A DNA stretch of 64,000 bases from Foliimonas ilicis (GTDB taxonomy: Bacteria; Pseudomonadota; Alphaproteobacteria; Rhizobiales; Rhizobiaceae). Shown here in pieces: positions 1 through 8,907 of the stretch; within the stretch, counting starts at the first letter, position 1, and every line of letters starts with the position of its first letter. The stretch is taken from assembly GCF_039939195.1 (NCBI RefSeq), contig NZ_JBDUUH010000006.1, positions 1-64,000 of the forward strand. Direction: 5' to 3'. Both the position numbers and the translations under genes were made by a program. Below the pieces are notes generated by a model. That model was given only the letters and a program-made list of their open reading frames with translations. It was not told the DNA's origin and ran no database searches.

Positions 1-475
1 TACCTATCACCCGCACTTGGCCTACCCTCTGCAACCCCGGCCAGCGCCGGGCAGGCCAAGCGCTGATCGTCTACAGGGGGTGAATATTGGACGCCGATAT
101 GGGGTCAGAATTCCGCGCCGGTTGACAAGAGTGGTCCAAATCGTCCGCCCACAGGGGCTGGGCGGAGCGGCGCGCGGCAGCAGCCCAAATCAGCCCGCAA
201 AATAGCATTTGGACTCGCTGGCGGCTTCACATGACCCCCAGATGACAGTCAGCTTTTGGCACTGTGCCATGTTCTGGATTCAGCATGGCGCCTCACACGT
301 GGAATGGCGCGCCCTGAATGGATGATCCGATCTGGGCGCGGGACTGACTGTCGACGAAATCACAGGAGTCCGCTTAAAAATCCGCATTGCGTTGGCGGAA
401 ACTCGCGGTAAAAAGTGAGTGTGGTACTATCCTTAACTGTCAACGGAATAGCGAGGACCGTCTGCCAGCGTATAT
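1..475. other. No gene recognised
   Basis: No convincing coding frame was found. A short open frame in frame +1 runs from the window edge to a stop at 64-66 and could be the tail of a gene lying to the left, but it is too short to name. I see no terminator or clear promoter here. Confidence 0.4.
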
Positions 476-742
476 TTGCTCTCGCCTTGGGAGGGTACGT
501 TGCCGCTTCAAAAAGCCAAACTTGAGCATCCAGATATTTCTGACGCTGAACTGATTCAGTTGCTTTTCAATCAGGTCACATCCGAGCGCGAGGGCGGTGA
601 TGAGAAACGTAAACAGGCAGAAGCGCTGATTGATTTGTTTGGGGGCACATCGGCAACGCGAGCCCACCTTATCGGAGTTCTGGAGACTAACTGTACTCGA
701 CAGGCCGATGCCTTGTCGCACACTTCCTCTCGATTGGGCTGA
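476..742 (+). CDS. Possible small hypothetical protein
   Basis: An 88-residue frame whose central part (about residues 10-60) has plausible composition: acidic and amphipathic, with alternating Glu/Asp and Leu, as in a small helical protein. The last 20 residues look less protein-like. The start is a non-ATG codon and no strong ribosome site is visible. I do not recognise a family. A frameshifted remnant or a chance frame are both possible. Confidence 0.25.
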   Translation: MLSPWEGTLPLQKAKLEHPDISDAELIQLLFNQVTSEREGGDEKRKQAEALIDLFGGTSATRAHLIGVLETNCTRQADALSHTSSRLG

Positions 743-1082
743 GCGTGACAGCGCTGCCCCCAGCTGCGAACCAAACCACAAGAAAGTCAGCGCTTCTAGG
801 CTCAGCGCTGCCTAAGTACCTCTGATCGGATAGGCTACGCTCGCCGCTCCACTGAAAGCAGGTTGTCTTCGATCAACCGACGCTGGTCGCTTAGAGGGAA
901 TTTATGGGGTAGATTTCTGATAATAATCTGCTTCGTCCATCTAAAACGACGCGTTCGAGGTCCAGGATAGTGCTGCCGTTTTACCAAGCTGGATCAAACC
1001 GATAGACGAAAGTTGAAAAACAGCCCAATTTTTTCTCAAGTTGCTCTTGAAACCAAGAATCTGAAAAACCAAATCGACTGCT
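743..1082. other. Intergenic, upstream of hsp20
   Basis: About 340 bases with no supported gene. This stretch should hold the promoter of the ROSE-hsp20 unit. I could not identify a convincing sigma-32 or sigma-70 promoter by eye. Confidence 0.4.
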
Positions 1083-1166
1083 GCCAGCCGCTGATGAAGG
1101 GCTGGCTTTGCAGGAACGCACCGCTTATCGGCGCGTCCTTAACCATGTTGCTTCAAGGAGGATATG
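1083..1166 (+). promoter_or_regulatory. ROSE-type RNA thermometer of hsp20
   Basis: Three successive hairpins can be drawn. The first pairs GCCAGCC (1083-1089) with GGCTGGC (1100-1106). The second spans 1116-1136 with one A.C mismatch. The third, 1144-1166, pairs 1144-1149 with 1161-1166, leaves G1150 bulged, and then pairs C1151-T1153 with G1158-G1160, closing on a CAAG loop. The last hairpin buries the AGGAGG ribosome site (1156-1161). A single bulged G opposite the Shine-Dalgarno sequence is the hallmark of ROSE elements that repress small heat-shock genes in rhizobia at low temperature. Predicted effect: melting on heat shock frees the ribosome site. Confidence 0.8.
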
Positions 1167-1169
1167 GCT

Positions 1170-1649
1170 ATGGCAACATCTTACGATTATGCACCGCTGT
1201 TCCGGTCAAGCGTCGGCTTCGATCGGGTTTTCAATCTCCTCGAGAACGCCCAGCGCGCCCGTGCGATCAGTGACTGGCCGCCCTACGACATCGTTAAGAC
1301 TGGTGACGACAGTTACCGGATCTCGATCGCAGTGGCAGGCTTCGCACAGGATGATCTTGATCTCACCTTTCAGTCCAATCTGCTAACTGTCACCGGCAAG
1401 AAACAAGAGACGTCCGCAGACGGCTATCTGCACCGGGGCATTGCTGGCCGGCCGTTCGAACATCGGTTCGAGCTCGCTGACCATGTGAGGGTCAACGGAG
1501 CCGATCTGCGAAACGGTCTTCTGTCGATCGATCTGGTTCGCGAGATACCGGAAGAACTGAAGCCACGGAAAATCTCCATCCAGAGTGCAGCCCCGTTAAC
1601 ATCTTTTGCCTCGACGCCGCAGATCGAAGGTCAGAAGAAGGCCGCTTAA
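1170..1649 (+). CDS. Small heat-shock protein, Hsp20/IbpA family
   Basis: ATP-independent holdase that binds unfolding proteins in the cytoplasm until Hsp70 refolds them. The alpha-crystallin domain covers about residues 35-125. It contains the usual start WPPYDIVK, the beta-strand segment around LTVTGKK, and the GxLxI-type motif seen here as NGLLSIDL. The 159-residue length and C-terminal extension fit rhizobial IbpA-type proteins. Two ATGs lie six bases apart (1164 and 1170). The second is preferred because AGGAGG at 1156-1161 is 8 bases from it but only 2 from the first. Expression is probably controlled by the ROSE hairpin immediately upstream. Confidence 0.93.
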   Translation: MATSYDYAPLFRSSVGFDRVFNLLENAQRARAISDWPPYDIVKTGDDSYRISIAVAGFAQDDLDLTFQSNLLTVTGKKQETSADGYLHRGIAGRPFEHRFELADHVRVNGADLRNGLLSIDLVREIPEELKPRKISIQSAAPLTSFASTPQIEGQKKAA

Positions 1650-1721
1650 CGCAAACCCTGTCGCGGAGGCACCGGTTCGCGCACCGGTGCCCCCAATATC
1701 CAGATTGGGAAGGAGAGAAAG

Positions 1722-2021
1722 ATGAAGCCCGATACGTTCAGAGAACCTGTTTCCATTCTTGTCGGCCTTGGCTTTCCGGCAGAGGTTCGCAACGTGATGG
1801 ACGCCTACCATCATCTCACTGAGTGGCCAGCATCGTTGAGAGAAACCACGCATTCGGAAGCCCTCGGAGCCTGTCGCGCATCATTTCGCGGTGAGATCGA
1901 ACCCGAGACCGCGCGCGATCTATATGTCGCCTTTGCAGAAAAACACGAACTGTTGTCGCGAGACCCAAAAGCACTGGTCTCTCCCGGTCCACAGCTAGAC
2001 AGTGATCCACACGTAAGCTGA
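1722..2021 (+). CDS. DUF982-family protein
   Basis: A 99-residue protein with the pattern of DUF982, a family nearly confined to Hyphomicrobiales: an N-terminal PV.I.VG segment, then Ala..Leu..WP, then an Ala-rich helix with a central Cys and a final helix following Ala-Arg. Function is unknown. An AAGGAGAG ribosome site lies just upstream of the ATG. It follows hsp20 by about 70 bases on the same strand, so it may be co-transcribed and heat-responsive, but that is inference. Confidence 0.85.
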   Translation: MKPDTFREPVSILVGLGFPAEVRNVMDAYHHLTEWPASLRETTHSEALGACRASFRGEIEPETARDLYVAFAEKHELLSRDPKALVSPGPQLDSDPHVS

Positions 2022-2317
2022 GGCGGAGCCATAGTCGACGCTATTCTAGAGAGAAGCAGCCAACACAGTACGATGGTGCTGGGAGCAGCCGCTCTGGCAC
2101 CAGAGACTCTTCGGTTTGTGCGTTCTGTGACAAGCTTCGCTTTTCGCTTGCCTTCGGCAAGGAGGCCGAGCCGCTTGTCACCATCAGAATTTCTGTCTGC
2201 TTCTCAGCGCACGGTAGCAATGCACTCGATCCACAGCGAGGATGCCATGGAGGTGAGCTTATAGCCTGACGCTGATTCCCGCAGCATTCGGCTGGCGAGC
2301 CGCTGCGAAGCTACGAA
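2022..2317. other. Intergenic between convergent genes
   Basis: DUF982 (+) and the histidine kinase (-) converge here. A short frame at 2073-2264 is not credible. No strong hairpin with a U-tract was found. Confidence 0.4.
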
Positions 2318-4138
2318 TTATGCAATGTCCTCGTTAAAGATTGAAGCCTCAACATAGGCCATCGGTGCTTCAAGCGTCCAAACAACGCCATTTGGACCGT
2401 ACTGTAGATCGCCCGTACCACTTACGGCCTGTGGTGTGACGCGCTTCAAAACTACGGTGCCGAAACCGCTATTTGCGATCGATTGCACCATTGGCCCATC
2501 AGTCTCGTTCCAAGTTAACCTGATGCGCTTGCCGGAGGGGGTCTCATCCACCTCCCACGCCACTGAGATTTCGCCTTTGTTGGCGGAGAGCACACCATAT
2601 TTGGCCGAGTTGGTGGCCAGTTCATGAAACGCGATCCCAAGATACTGCACAGCATTTGGGGTTAGCGTGAATGGCGGTCCTGACACTGCGATCCGGTCTT
2701 CATCACCGAATGGCTTGACCTGCGCCATGAGCAGTTCGAGTATCGTAGCACCCTTCCAGTCTGCCGAAACAAGAAGGTCGTGGGAGCGCGCCAGCGCCAT
2801 TATCCGCTCCCGGACCTGACGTTCGAAGTCGTCAGGATTTTCCGAGCGCTTGTTGGTCTCACGGATCATCGACAGAATTACCGAATATTGGTTCTTCACG
2901 CGATGGTTGACCTCCCGCATCAACATCCTGATGCGGTGCTCGCTTTCTCGGGCAGCTGAAACATCTCGAGCGATCTTGGACGCCCCGACAATGCGTCCCG
3001 CAGCGTTGCGCACTGGAGAAATCGTAAGAGAAACCGGTATCCGGCTGCCATCCTTGCGCTGACGCACGGTCTCGAAGCTCTCAACCCGCTCCCCACGCCT
3101 GATACGCTCCATTATGCGGGGCTCTTCGTCTTGATGGTCTTCCGGAATGAGTAACGTTACCGATTCGCCGATCGCTTCATCAGCCGAATACCCGAACAAG
3201 CGTTCTGCTCCACGGTTCCAGCTGGTAATGACACCATCCAAATTCTTGCTGACAATCGCGTCGAACGACGATTCAACAATAGCCGACAGGTGCTGCCCAG
3301 CATCTTCTATACGTTTACGGTCGCTGAGGTCGACCAGCGTGTTCACGGCGCCAACGAGATTGCCGTTCGCATCCCGTATCGGCGTCGGGAAGGGCAGGAA
3401 TGGAAAAAACGTCCCGTCCGGGCGCTGGGCTATTGCCTCAACGTTTCGTACTGGGCGATTTTCCCGTAGCGCGATTGCCATGGGGCACTCGGCGTGAGGG
3501 AGTCTCTGACCGTCCGCAGTGAACAGACGGAACGTGACGCACCATTCATCCTTGCCGATTTCCGGCTCGCGACCGGCGAACTCCGCCGCAGCACGATTGA
3601 AATAATTGATTCTACCGTGGCTGTCCGTCGTGTAAACGGCGACGGGAAGACTATCCAGGATTTGCTGGAATTGATCGTCCTTCTGAGTGAGGTCTTGTCG
3701 TGCGCGTGTCAGTTCAGTGACATCAACGGTGAAGCACCGGCTATTGACGAACTGACCTTGTTGAAACTGTCCGCTCGACGTGATTTCAACATGCTTGATA
3801 GAGCCGTCCTTTGCGCGTAGACGGGCGGGATATTTGTCAATCTTCTCGCCACGAGTCAGGCGCGCCAGTATGTCATTGATGGATTGGCGATCGACATAGA
3901 AGTCAGCGATGCGGCGCCCGAAATATTCCTCAGCAGAATATCCCATAAGGTCGAGTTCCGCTTTGTTGGCATGGAGGATAGTGCCGTCCGGCCCAATAAT
4001 GTGAAGCGCGAGAGTACCGTTCTCGAAAAACTCTTCAAAGTCCAGGGCGCCGCCACCAACGCGGCCAAGCGGGGATTTTTGCAGGCTACCGAACTTTTCA
4101 TCGTCAATATCAACGCGTGAAATCGACGGTTTCTTCAT
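2318..4138 (-). CDS. Multi-PAS sensor histidine kinase, HWE family
   Basis: A soluble 606-residue kinase with no membrane segments. Three PAS domains lie at about residues 30-145, 150-275 and 285-400, the last two followed by PAC-like segments. The kinase core holds the phospho-acceptor His in EVNHRVKNQ near residue 408 and the LTWNE motif (W-x-E) that defines the HWE class, found mostly in Rhizobiales and often linked to light, oxygen or general-stress signalling. The ATP site includes HELATNSAKYG. No response regulator is adjacent, so the partner is unknown; HWE kinases in this order often feed the PhyR general stress system. PAS residues do not reveal a cofactor by eye. The gene stands alone, transcribed toward the DUF982 gene. 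Confidence 0.95.
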   Translation of the reverse strand: MKKPSISRVDIDDEKFGSLQKSPLGRVGGGALDFEEFFENGTLALHIIGPDGTILHANKAELDLMGYSAEEYFGRRIADFYVDRQSINDILARLTRGEKIDKYPARLRAKDGSIKHVEITSSGQFQQGQFVNSRCFTVDVTELTRARQDLTQKDDQFQQILDSLPVAVYTTDSHGRINYFNRAAAEFAGREPEIGKDEWCVTFRLFTADGQRLPHAECPMAIALRENRPVRNVEAIAQRPDGTFFPFLPFPTPIRDANGNLVGAVNTLVDLSDRKRIEDAGQHLSAIVESSFDAIVSKNLDGVITSWNRGAERLFGYSADEAIGESVTLLIPEDHQDEEPRIMERIRRGERVESFETVRQRKDGSRIPVSLTISPVRNAAGRIVGASKIARDVSAARESEHRIRMLMREVNHRVKNQYSVILSMIRETNKRSENPDDFERQVRERIMALARSHDLLVSADWKGATILELLMAQVKPFGDEDRIAVSGPPFTLTPNAVQYLGIAFHELATNSAKYGVLSANKGEISVAWEVDETPSGKRIRLTWNETDGPMVQSIANSGFGTVVLKRVTPQAVSGTGDLQYGPNGVVWTLEAPMAYVEASIFNEDIA

Positions 4139-4251
4139 TGGATAGTTGCCCCGGAGTGCCGCTTAAGTTTACTGTAACTCATAGCCCGCGAGATAGTTCC
4201 CACAAGTCTCCAAGGCGCGCAGAGTAACTTTCCACACCGAGGAATCCAACA

Positions 4252-5538
4252 TTATTCGGGGTCTGAGGCGCTGCTCACAGCTTCGACAATCACGCAGTTC
4301 CTACCTTTTTTCTTTGCAAGATAGAGCGCAGCGTCCGCTCGGCGCTGCAGTTCCTCTACCGACATCAGGTTGTTGCCTCGCCTCATTGTCGCTACCCCGA
4401 TGCTGAGAGTGACGTAGGGTGCCACGCGAGATGTAGGATTCGAAAGCAATGCAGCTTCTACCCGGCCGCGGATACGCTCTGCGACGGCACAGGCCTCCCG
4501 GTCGTCACATCCAGGAAGAAAGACAAGGAACTCTTCGCCTCCGAAACGGGCGACATGGTCCAGATCGCTTCTCATACAGCTCTGCATGATCCCTGCAATT
4601 TTCACCAGGCACCGGTCACCCTCGGCATGCCCTAGATTGTCGTTAAGGTGCTTGAAATCATCCACATCGCACATCAGCATCGCCGCGCCGTTTCTCGGTA
4701 CGCTGTCATTCTCCCAAAACCGGTGAAGTGTTTCGATCATGGCCCGCCGGTTCGCTACACCCGTCAGTGGATCGGTCCGTGCAAGTGATTCAAGCCTCGC
4801 GTTAGCCTCGGTAAGGTCAGTAAGCCGAATTCGATCTCGTAACTCAAGCAGGAACGTCTTCTGCGCAAGGATGGTCGCGGTGCGGCGAGCAACTAATGTG
4901 GCAGCCATTCCACTTGCGAAAAATAGTGTACCTGCCAAAGCACTTCCTGCCTCGATGTCCGGGTTTTGCAATTGAAAAAAAAGGTAGAGGCTAAGAGCAG
5001 TAGCCGCGACCGTGCCTGCCCACGGCAGCGGAACAGGAAAAATAACAATGGCGGTGACGGCCACGAAGAGCATGATCGTCAAGTGTCGCTCATAAAACTC
5101 GCCACCGGCACTGACGCCCACAAGAGCGACAGACAGCAAGATCAAAAACATACTTGTCGTGAGGACCACGCCTTGCAGCCAAAAGCTCCGCCGCTTGCGA
5201 AAAGCCACTGCGGCGACAAAGGCCGCTGGCGGAAGGATCGAGGCGGGGAGCAGCATCAGTGCTACGGTTTGGGCCGGAAGCAATATTGCGTACAGGACCA
5301 ACGTCAGCACGTCGAGGATGATAACCCAGACCATCCAGGCGCGAATGATCTTCGCAGTCTGCCGCCAGGAGCGTTCGAGAAAGAGCCCGCCGAGTTCGCC
5401 ATTCAGCCGAATATCACGCGTACGACCGCCCAGCAGGCGCTCGACATCGTCCACAGTATCGGGCCTCAAGCTTTGAGGAATTTCCCGCAAAGGCGCAGCG
5501 ATTGCTGTGAACGATTCTGTGTTTTGTTCAGCCACCAT
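4252..5538 (-). CDS. Membrane-anchored diguanylate cyclase (GGDEF)
   Basis: Makes cyclic di-GMP from two GTP. The N-terminal 60 residues are cytoplasmic. About six hydrophobic segments follow between residues 65 and 225, then a linker helix and a GGDEF domain at about 250-420. The active-site signature is GGEEF, preceded by RF, so catalysis should be intact. The product-inhibition I-site, normally RxxD at fixed distance before GGEEF, reads SDLD here, so the essential Arg is missing at that position. No EAL domain is present. The gene lies 113 bases upstream of the HWE kinase on the same strand. A shared transcript is possible but not shown. Confidence 0.95.
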   Translation of the reverse strand: MVAEQNTESFTAIAAPLREIPQSLRPDTVDDVERLLGGRTRDIRLNGELGGLFLERSWRQTAKIIRAWMVWVIILDVLTLVLYAILLPAQTVALMLLPASILPPAAFVAAVAFRKRRSFWLQGVVLTTSMFLILLSVALVGVSAGGEFYERHLTIMLFVAVTAIVIFPVPLPWAGTVAATALSLYLFFQLQNPDIEAGSALAGTLFFASGMAATLVARRTATILAQKTFLLELRDRIRLTDLTEANARLESLARTDPLTGVANRRAMIETLHRFWENDSVPRNGAAMLMCDVDDFKHLNDNLGHAEGDRCLVKIAGIMQSCMRSDLDHVARFGGEEFLVFLPGCDDREACAVAERIRGRVEAALLSNPTSRVAPYVTLSIGVATMRRGNNLMSVEELQRRADAALYLAKKKGRNCVIVEAVSSASDPE

Positions 5539-5793
5539 ATTTAAGAATCTAGGCAGCGAATGATCGCAATCAAGGAGAGCCGATTGTGTCGCTTCAAGAC
5601 AGTATGGTTCTTCTAAGCGTGGGTCATCGCAACATTCAACTTCGGCTGTCCCGTGCCCTCTGTATGGTCATCCACGCGATTGACCATCAAGTGATTCTAA
5701 GGCTTTTTTGCCGTAGTATTACCTTCTGATTGGTGTGTGCAGCGGCGAGTTAGTGTTTGTGAGCCGCACCGTCCGAACGGGCCTTTGAGTGCT

Positions 5794-5964
5794 CTATGCC
5801 AAGCCTTCGGCCTGCGCACGCAGGCTCGCATTTTCGACTTCGAGGGTGTCCAGCCGTTCGCGGATCGAGCGTAGGGCGTCCCCACTTCTGCCTTTGTAGA
5901 ACGCGAAACAATGTATTGGTGGCAATTCCAGTCGAAATTCTGCAACCGCAGCCGGACGATTCGC
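5794..5964 (-). pseudogene. Short coiled-coil frame without ATG start
   Basis: This 56-codon open frame between two stops has strong protein-like composition. It contains a heptad-type segment rich in Leu, Arg and Glu (LRSIRERLDTLEVENASLR) before the stop at 5794-5796. No ATG is present; a TTG at 5925 would give 43 residues. Because composition is good but the start is poor, this is either a small protein with a rare start or the 3' end of a decayed gene. I do not recognise the family. Confidence 0.3.
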
Positions 5965-6317
5965 TCAACCCCGCTATGTGGGCGGTCGAGCACGGCTGTC
6001 GCCAAGGCAGGCTCAGCATCAAGGGCACCGCCTCTGCGTAAGCGTGTATTTAGAGGCGGGTCCGGCGTGGCAGGTCGACACCGGGTCTATAATCGAATAG
6101 CTGAAACCGGGCGGAGGGTTTTTCGAGCATCACATCAAGCCTCTTGGCGCGCTGGCCGCCGCAGCAGCAATCAACCTTTCCAGAAAACTTGGGTCTTATC
6201 TACCAAAGCGATGGAAGTCAGACGCCGCGTTCGAGCTGAGAGCCTTCGAGGCTGATGCGACTTAATGGGTAGCCGCCAAAGAATAGCGTTCGAACTATCG
6301 ATGTGAGCACGCTGCCG
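5965..6317. other. No gene recognised
   Basis: About 350 bases with overlapping low-quality frames only. Nothing supports a gene, RNA or repeat here. Confidence 0.4.
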
Positions 6318-6548
6318 TTAAGAAACTGGAGTTTTTGTACGTTTTTTTGTAGCGGGCTTTACCGTTATGGCAAGTTCGGCCGCCTCTTTCGCTTTGCGCG
6401 CCTCACGTAGCCGCATCGTCTTTTCGTCACGGGCCTGCGCCAACATGTCTATCTCTTCGAAGGCTTGGCTGCGTGCGAAGAACTGAGACGTTACATCACC
6501 AAATGCAATTTCAGCTCTTTGTCGGGATTTGCTCTGTGTTTCTGTCAT
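6318..6548 (-). CDS. Small charged hypothetical protein
   Basis: A 76-residue, highly charged, probably helical protein. The middle is rich in Gln, Glu, Arg and Ala (phenylalanine pair near residue 23), and the C-terminus is basic (KPATKKRTKT), suggesting nucleic-acid contact. No known domain is recognised. It lies downstream of the cold-shock gene on the same strand but beyond a strong terminator, so it is probably transcribed separately. Confidence 0.65.
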   Translation of the reverse strand: MTETQSKSRQRAEIAFGDVTSQFFARSQAFEEIDMLAQARDEKTMRLREARKAKEAAELAITVKPATKKRTKTPVS

Positions 6549-6582
6549 CTGATTTCCGCATCATTCGCTGTGTTTCCAGCAT

Positions 6583-6613
6583 AAAAAAAGGCCAGGCATG
6601 TTGCCTGACCTTT
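6583..6613 (-). terminator. Rho-independent terminator of cspA
   Basis: Read on the minus strand, a 12-bp stem with one C.A mismatch (6587-6598 with 6602-6613) and a 3-base loop is followed by a run of seven T. It lies 60 bases after the cspA stop. Confidence 0.8.
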
Positions 6614-6672
6614 GTTGGTCTCGAGCTGTCAGTGTGCCAGTACATCCGTGGTCACGCGACGGCTAAAACCAA

Positions 6673-6882
6673 TTAAGCAGCCTGCAGGTTGCAAGCCGAC
6701 ATCTTGCCCGATTTGCTGTCGCGTTCGAGATCGTAGCCAATCTTCTGGCCTTCGACGATTTCGCGCATGCCAGCGCGTTCGACGGCCGAGACATGAACGA
6801 ACGCATCAGCGCCGCCATTATCGGGCTGAATGAAGCCGAAGCCTTTAGTGGAATTGAACCATTTAACTGTGCCAGTGGTCAT
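6673..6882 (-). CDS. cspA: Cold-shock protein, CspA family
   Basis: A 69-residue single cold-shock domain, an OB-fold RNA chaperone that melts mRNA structure. RNP1 (KGFGFIQ) and RNP2 (DAFVHVS) are both intact. The start MTTGTVKWFN matches rhizobial CspA proteins. A longer upstream frame on the same strand is dismissed because it lacks homology; the chosen ATG at 6882 is preceded by an AAAGGG ribosome site. The roughly 130-base leader upstream may carry the usual cold-shock 5'UTR structure, not analysed here. A terminator lies downstream. Confidence 0.97.
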   Translation of the reverse strand: MTTGTVKWFNSTKGFGFIQPDNGGADAFVHVSAVERAGMREIVEGQKIGYDLERDSKSGKMSACNLQAA

Positions 6883-7272
6883 GAAAAACCCTTTCATAGC
6901 AATATTGAAGTACCGCCACGCGACTGCGCAGCAGATGGTGTTAGCGATGTTTTGAAGGGAGGGTTTGTTCAATGCGCAGTGCCAAGTGCGCGGCAACCAA
7001 AGCTCAGCAAGAAAATATCGATTTTCCGTTAATAGAGAAGATCGTCCTCACTGTCAACTTTCTGTTTAGTTGGACGGCGGCCTTATCTTACAAGTTGAGG
7101 AAATGCGAAAAACCGCCAATCGCCCTTGTTCCTCATCAGAAAGCGTTAGCTCAAGCATGCCTGGTCTAGACACGAAGCATTACAGCCTTCACAGTCGGCC
7201 TTTGTTGCGACCTCACTGGCTTGCCCTGGTGGAGGCTTTCGTCACCAAATAATTTTTGGCCGAAAAGAGCTT

Positions 7273-7306
7273 GCCCACCGTTCCCGAAAGGCGCGGTGGG
7301 CTTTTT
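7273..7306 (+). terminator. Rho-independent terminator, plus strand
   Basis: GCCCACCG (7273-7280) pairs perfectly with CGGTGGGC (7294-7301), followed by five T. The orientation is plus-strand, yet no plus-strand coding gene precedes it, which suggests a small RNA ending here. Confidence 0.6.
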
Positions 7307-7324
7307 GGGTTGCGGATAATCTTC

Positions 7325-7624
7325 TTACGATGGCTTATGATTTTTTTTTGACGGAATGCTTGCATCCTTTGAATGCGCAGCGATTCCAGGACCGGCACCC
7401 GTCGTCTTCTCGATAGGAACGTTACCTTTTTCACCAGCACTCGGATTTACGCCGTCTGATTGATGGGTCTTGTCGTTGACCTCATCCGGAGGTCGCGACA
7501 ACCCTTGGCCATGAGCGGGCTTTTTGTTGGTTGCAGCATCCTCGGAAAACTCGCCTTTTTTATTTTCCTTAACTTCCTCTGGCTTGCGTGCGCCGGTCTC
7601 TCGATTATTTTCAGTTTCAGACAT
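7325..7624 (-). CDS. Small hydrophilic, probably disordered protein
   Basis: A 99-residue protein almost without hydrophobic residues, rich in Glu, Lys, Asn, Gly and Pro. This composition is typical of stress-related hydrophilins or other disordered proteins. An AGGAGG ribosome site is placed well for the ATG at 7624. The next gene upstream on the same strand (7654-7860) is only 29 bases away, so the two likely form an operon. No family is recognised. Confidence 0.65.
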   Translation of the reverse strand: MSETENNRETGARKPEEVKENKKGEFSEDAATNKKPAHGQGLSRPPDEVNDKTHQSDGVNPSAGEKGNVPIEKTTGAGPGIAAHSKDASIPSKKNHKPS

Positions 7625-7653
7625 AGCAAATCCTCCTGATTAGATGTGATTGT

Positions 7654-7860
7654 TCAATCATCCGCCGGGTCGGGGTCTTCAGTGTATGCGTGCCTCTGGT
7701 TCCTCACGATTTGAACGAGCGAAGCAAATACGGCAGCTGGTTCCCAGCCGGATACGATGGCAAGATCAACTAACTCGCGCACGGCGTCGTCAAGGGCTTC
7801 CGCGCAAGCGGTGAGATATTCTGGATGGCTACTGTCTAACGAAGGCGGACGTGTTTTCAT
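7654..7860 (-). CDS. Small hypothetical protein
   Basis: Predicted 68 residues starting at the ATG at 7860 (MKTRPP). A longer frame from 7917 is possible but its extra N-terminus looks non-coding. The middle forms a likely amphipathic helix bundle (AEALDDAVRELVDLAIVSGW), and the C-terminus is acidic. This type of small protein is common in rhizobial genomes without known role. Likely co-transcribed with the hydrophilic protein downstream. Confidence 0.65.
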   Translation of the reverse strand: MKTRPPSLDSSHPEYLTACAEALDDAVRELVDLAIVSGWEPAAVFASLVQIVRNQRHAYTEDPDPADD

Positions 7861-8286
7861 GAGCCAACAATACGCCGTTGATACTAAGGTTCCGAAGGAA
7901 GATGCTCGTTTTTGCATTTAGAGTAGGGGTTAACGCGGTATGAAACTTCTAGTCGTGCGACCGCAATCGTCTGGCTACACAACCAGAGAACACCGAAGCC
8001 CAACCGGCGCATCCAATTATTGTTCCACCAAGCCCGGAAACAGGAGGAGATTGGCGCAAAGCTGGCTCCGAGCCGTAAACTTTGGTGACCTGTCGGGTCG
8101 TCTACCGACAGAGGCCTAGCCGGTGCAAGCCTGCTGAACCCGTAAGGTTTCCAAACATGGTCGATCGACCGATTACAGCTAGGAAATCACAAGACCATTC
8201 GCATGCAGTTTTGCGTGGGGAAAGAGCCCTAGAAGCGTTTTTCGAGCTTGTTGAATTCAATGGAAAGAGCGACATATCTATGACTC
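7861..8286. other. Intergenic, divergent promoters expected
   Basis: This stretch separates the minus-strand pair ending at 7860 from the plus-strand gene starting at 8287. Overlapping open frames are of poor quality. Nothing specific is recognised. Confidence 0.4.
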
Positions 8287-8907
8287 ATGCCGCCACGCCG
8301 AAAAATAGACGAATCTATACTGCGAGTGGAAGAGTGGAAGCTGTCGCCTTCTGCCACATTTGGGTCGTCAGTTCGAGCGAAGGGAATTCTTCTCGAGGCA
8401 CGTGCTCACTTACCCCCGGCGGCGAAAAAGCTGCTGAACTTGGAAGCCGGCGTGCTCATCTTGCGCATACCGGAGGACGCCGTTGAAGATTTTCCGACCA
8501 TGTCGGCGATCGTGTCAAAAGTAATCAAGGGCGCTGAGACACTGCCGGTAATTCCCCGTGAGGTTGAGGACATCCTGGCGATTTCCACGACCGAGCGGCA
8601 TAGGTGGCTCAATGACGGGCGCTTGCAAAGCGCCGGAACACGTACTGTGAAACTTCGTGGGCGCGCGAGGAAGATAACGTTCCACGTGTTCGACCCCCGT
8701 CACATCGAGGATGTACTCGACCGCGATCTGGCTACGGTCTGGCGTCAGGAAGACGCATTGACAGCCGCAGAGAATAGGCGGCGAGCAGCAGGAAAGGCAG
8801 CCCTGACGCGGGCCAAAAAGGGCGGTAAAGGCAGTCAGACATCTGACATGTCTGATCAGAAACCAGAGGGCTGGGAAGAGTTCGAAAGCGATGGGTTCTT
8901 GCGCTGA
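8287..8907 (+). CDS. Hypothetical protein with HTH-like segment
   Basis: A 206-residue soluble protein. Residues about 90-125 (VEDILAISTTERHRWLNDGR) resemble an excisionase or MerR-type helix-turn-helix, where a recognition helix precedes a wing. The segment after it (KLRGRARKITFHVFDP) is basic with beta character. The C-terminal 45 residues are Ala/Arg/Lys rich and then acidic. This supports a DNA-binding protein, but the function is unknown. The start is uncertain: no strong ribosome site precedes the ATG at 8287, and a GTG at 8326 is an alternative. It stands alone. Confidence 0.7.
   Translation: MPPRRKIDESILRVEEWKLSPSATFGSSVRAKGILLEARAHLPPAAKKLLNLEAGVLILRIPEDAVEDFPTMSAIVSKVIKGAETLPVIPREVEDILAISTTERHRWLNDGRLQSAGTRTVKLRGRARKITFHVFDPRHIEDVLDRDLATVWRQEDALTAAENRRRAAGKAALTRAKKGGKGSQTSDMSDQKPEGWEEFESDGFLR

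Noticed and set aside
8082..8486. 134-codon frame overlapping the HTH-like gene
   Set aside because: Composition is poor; the overlapping frame 8287-8907 is longer and has a plausible domain.
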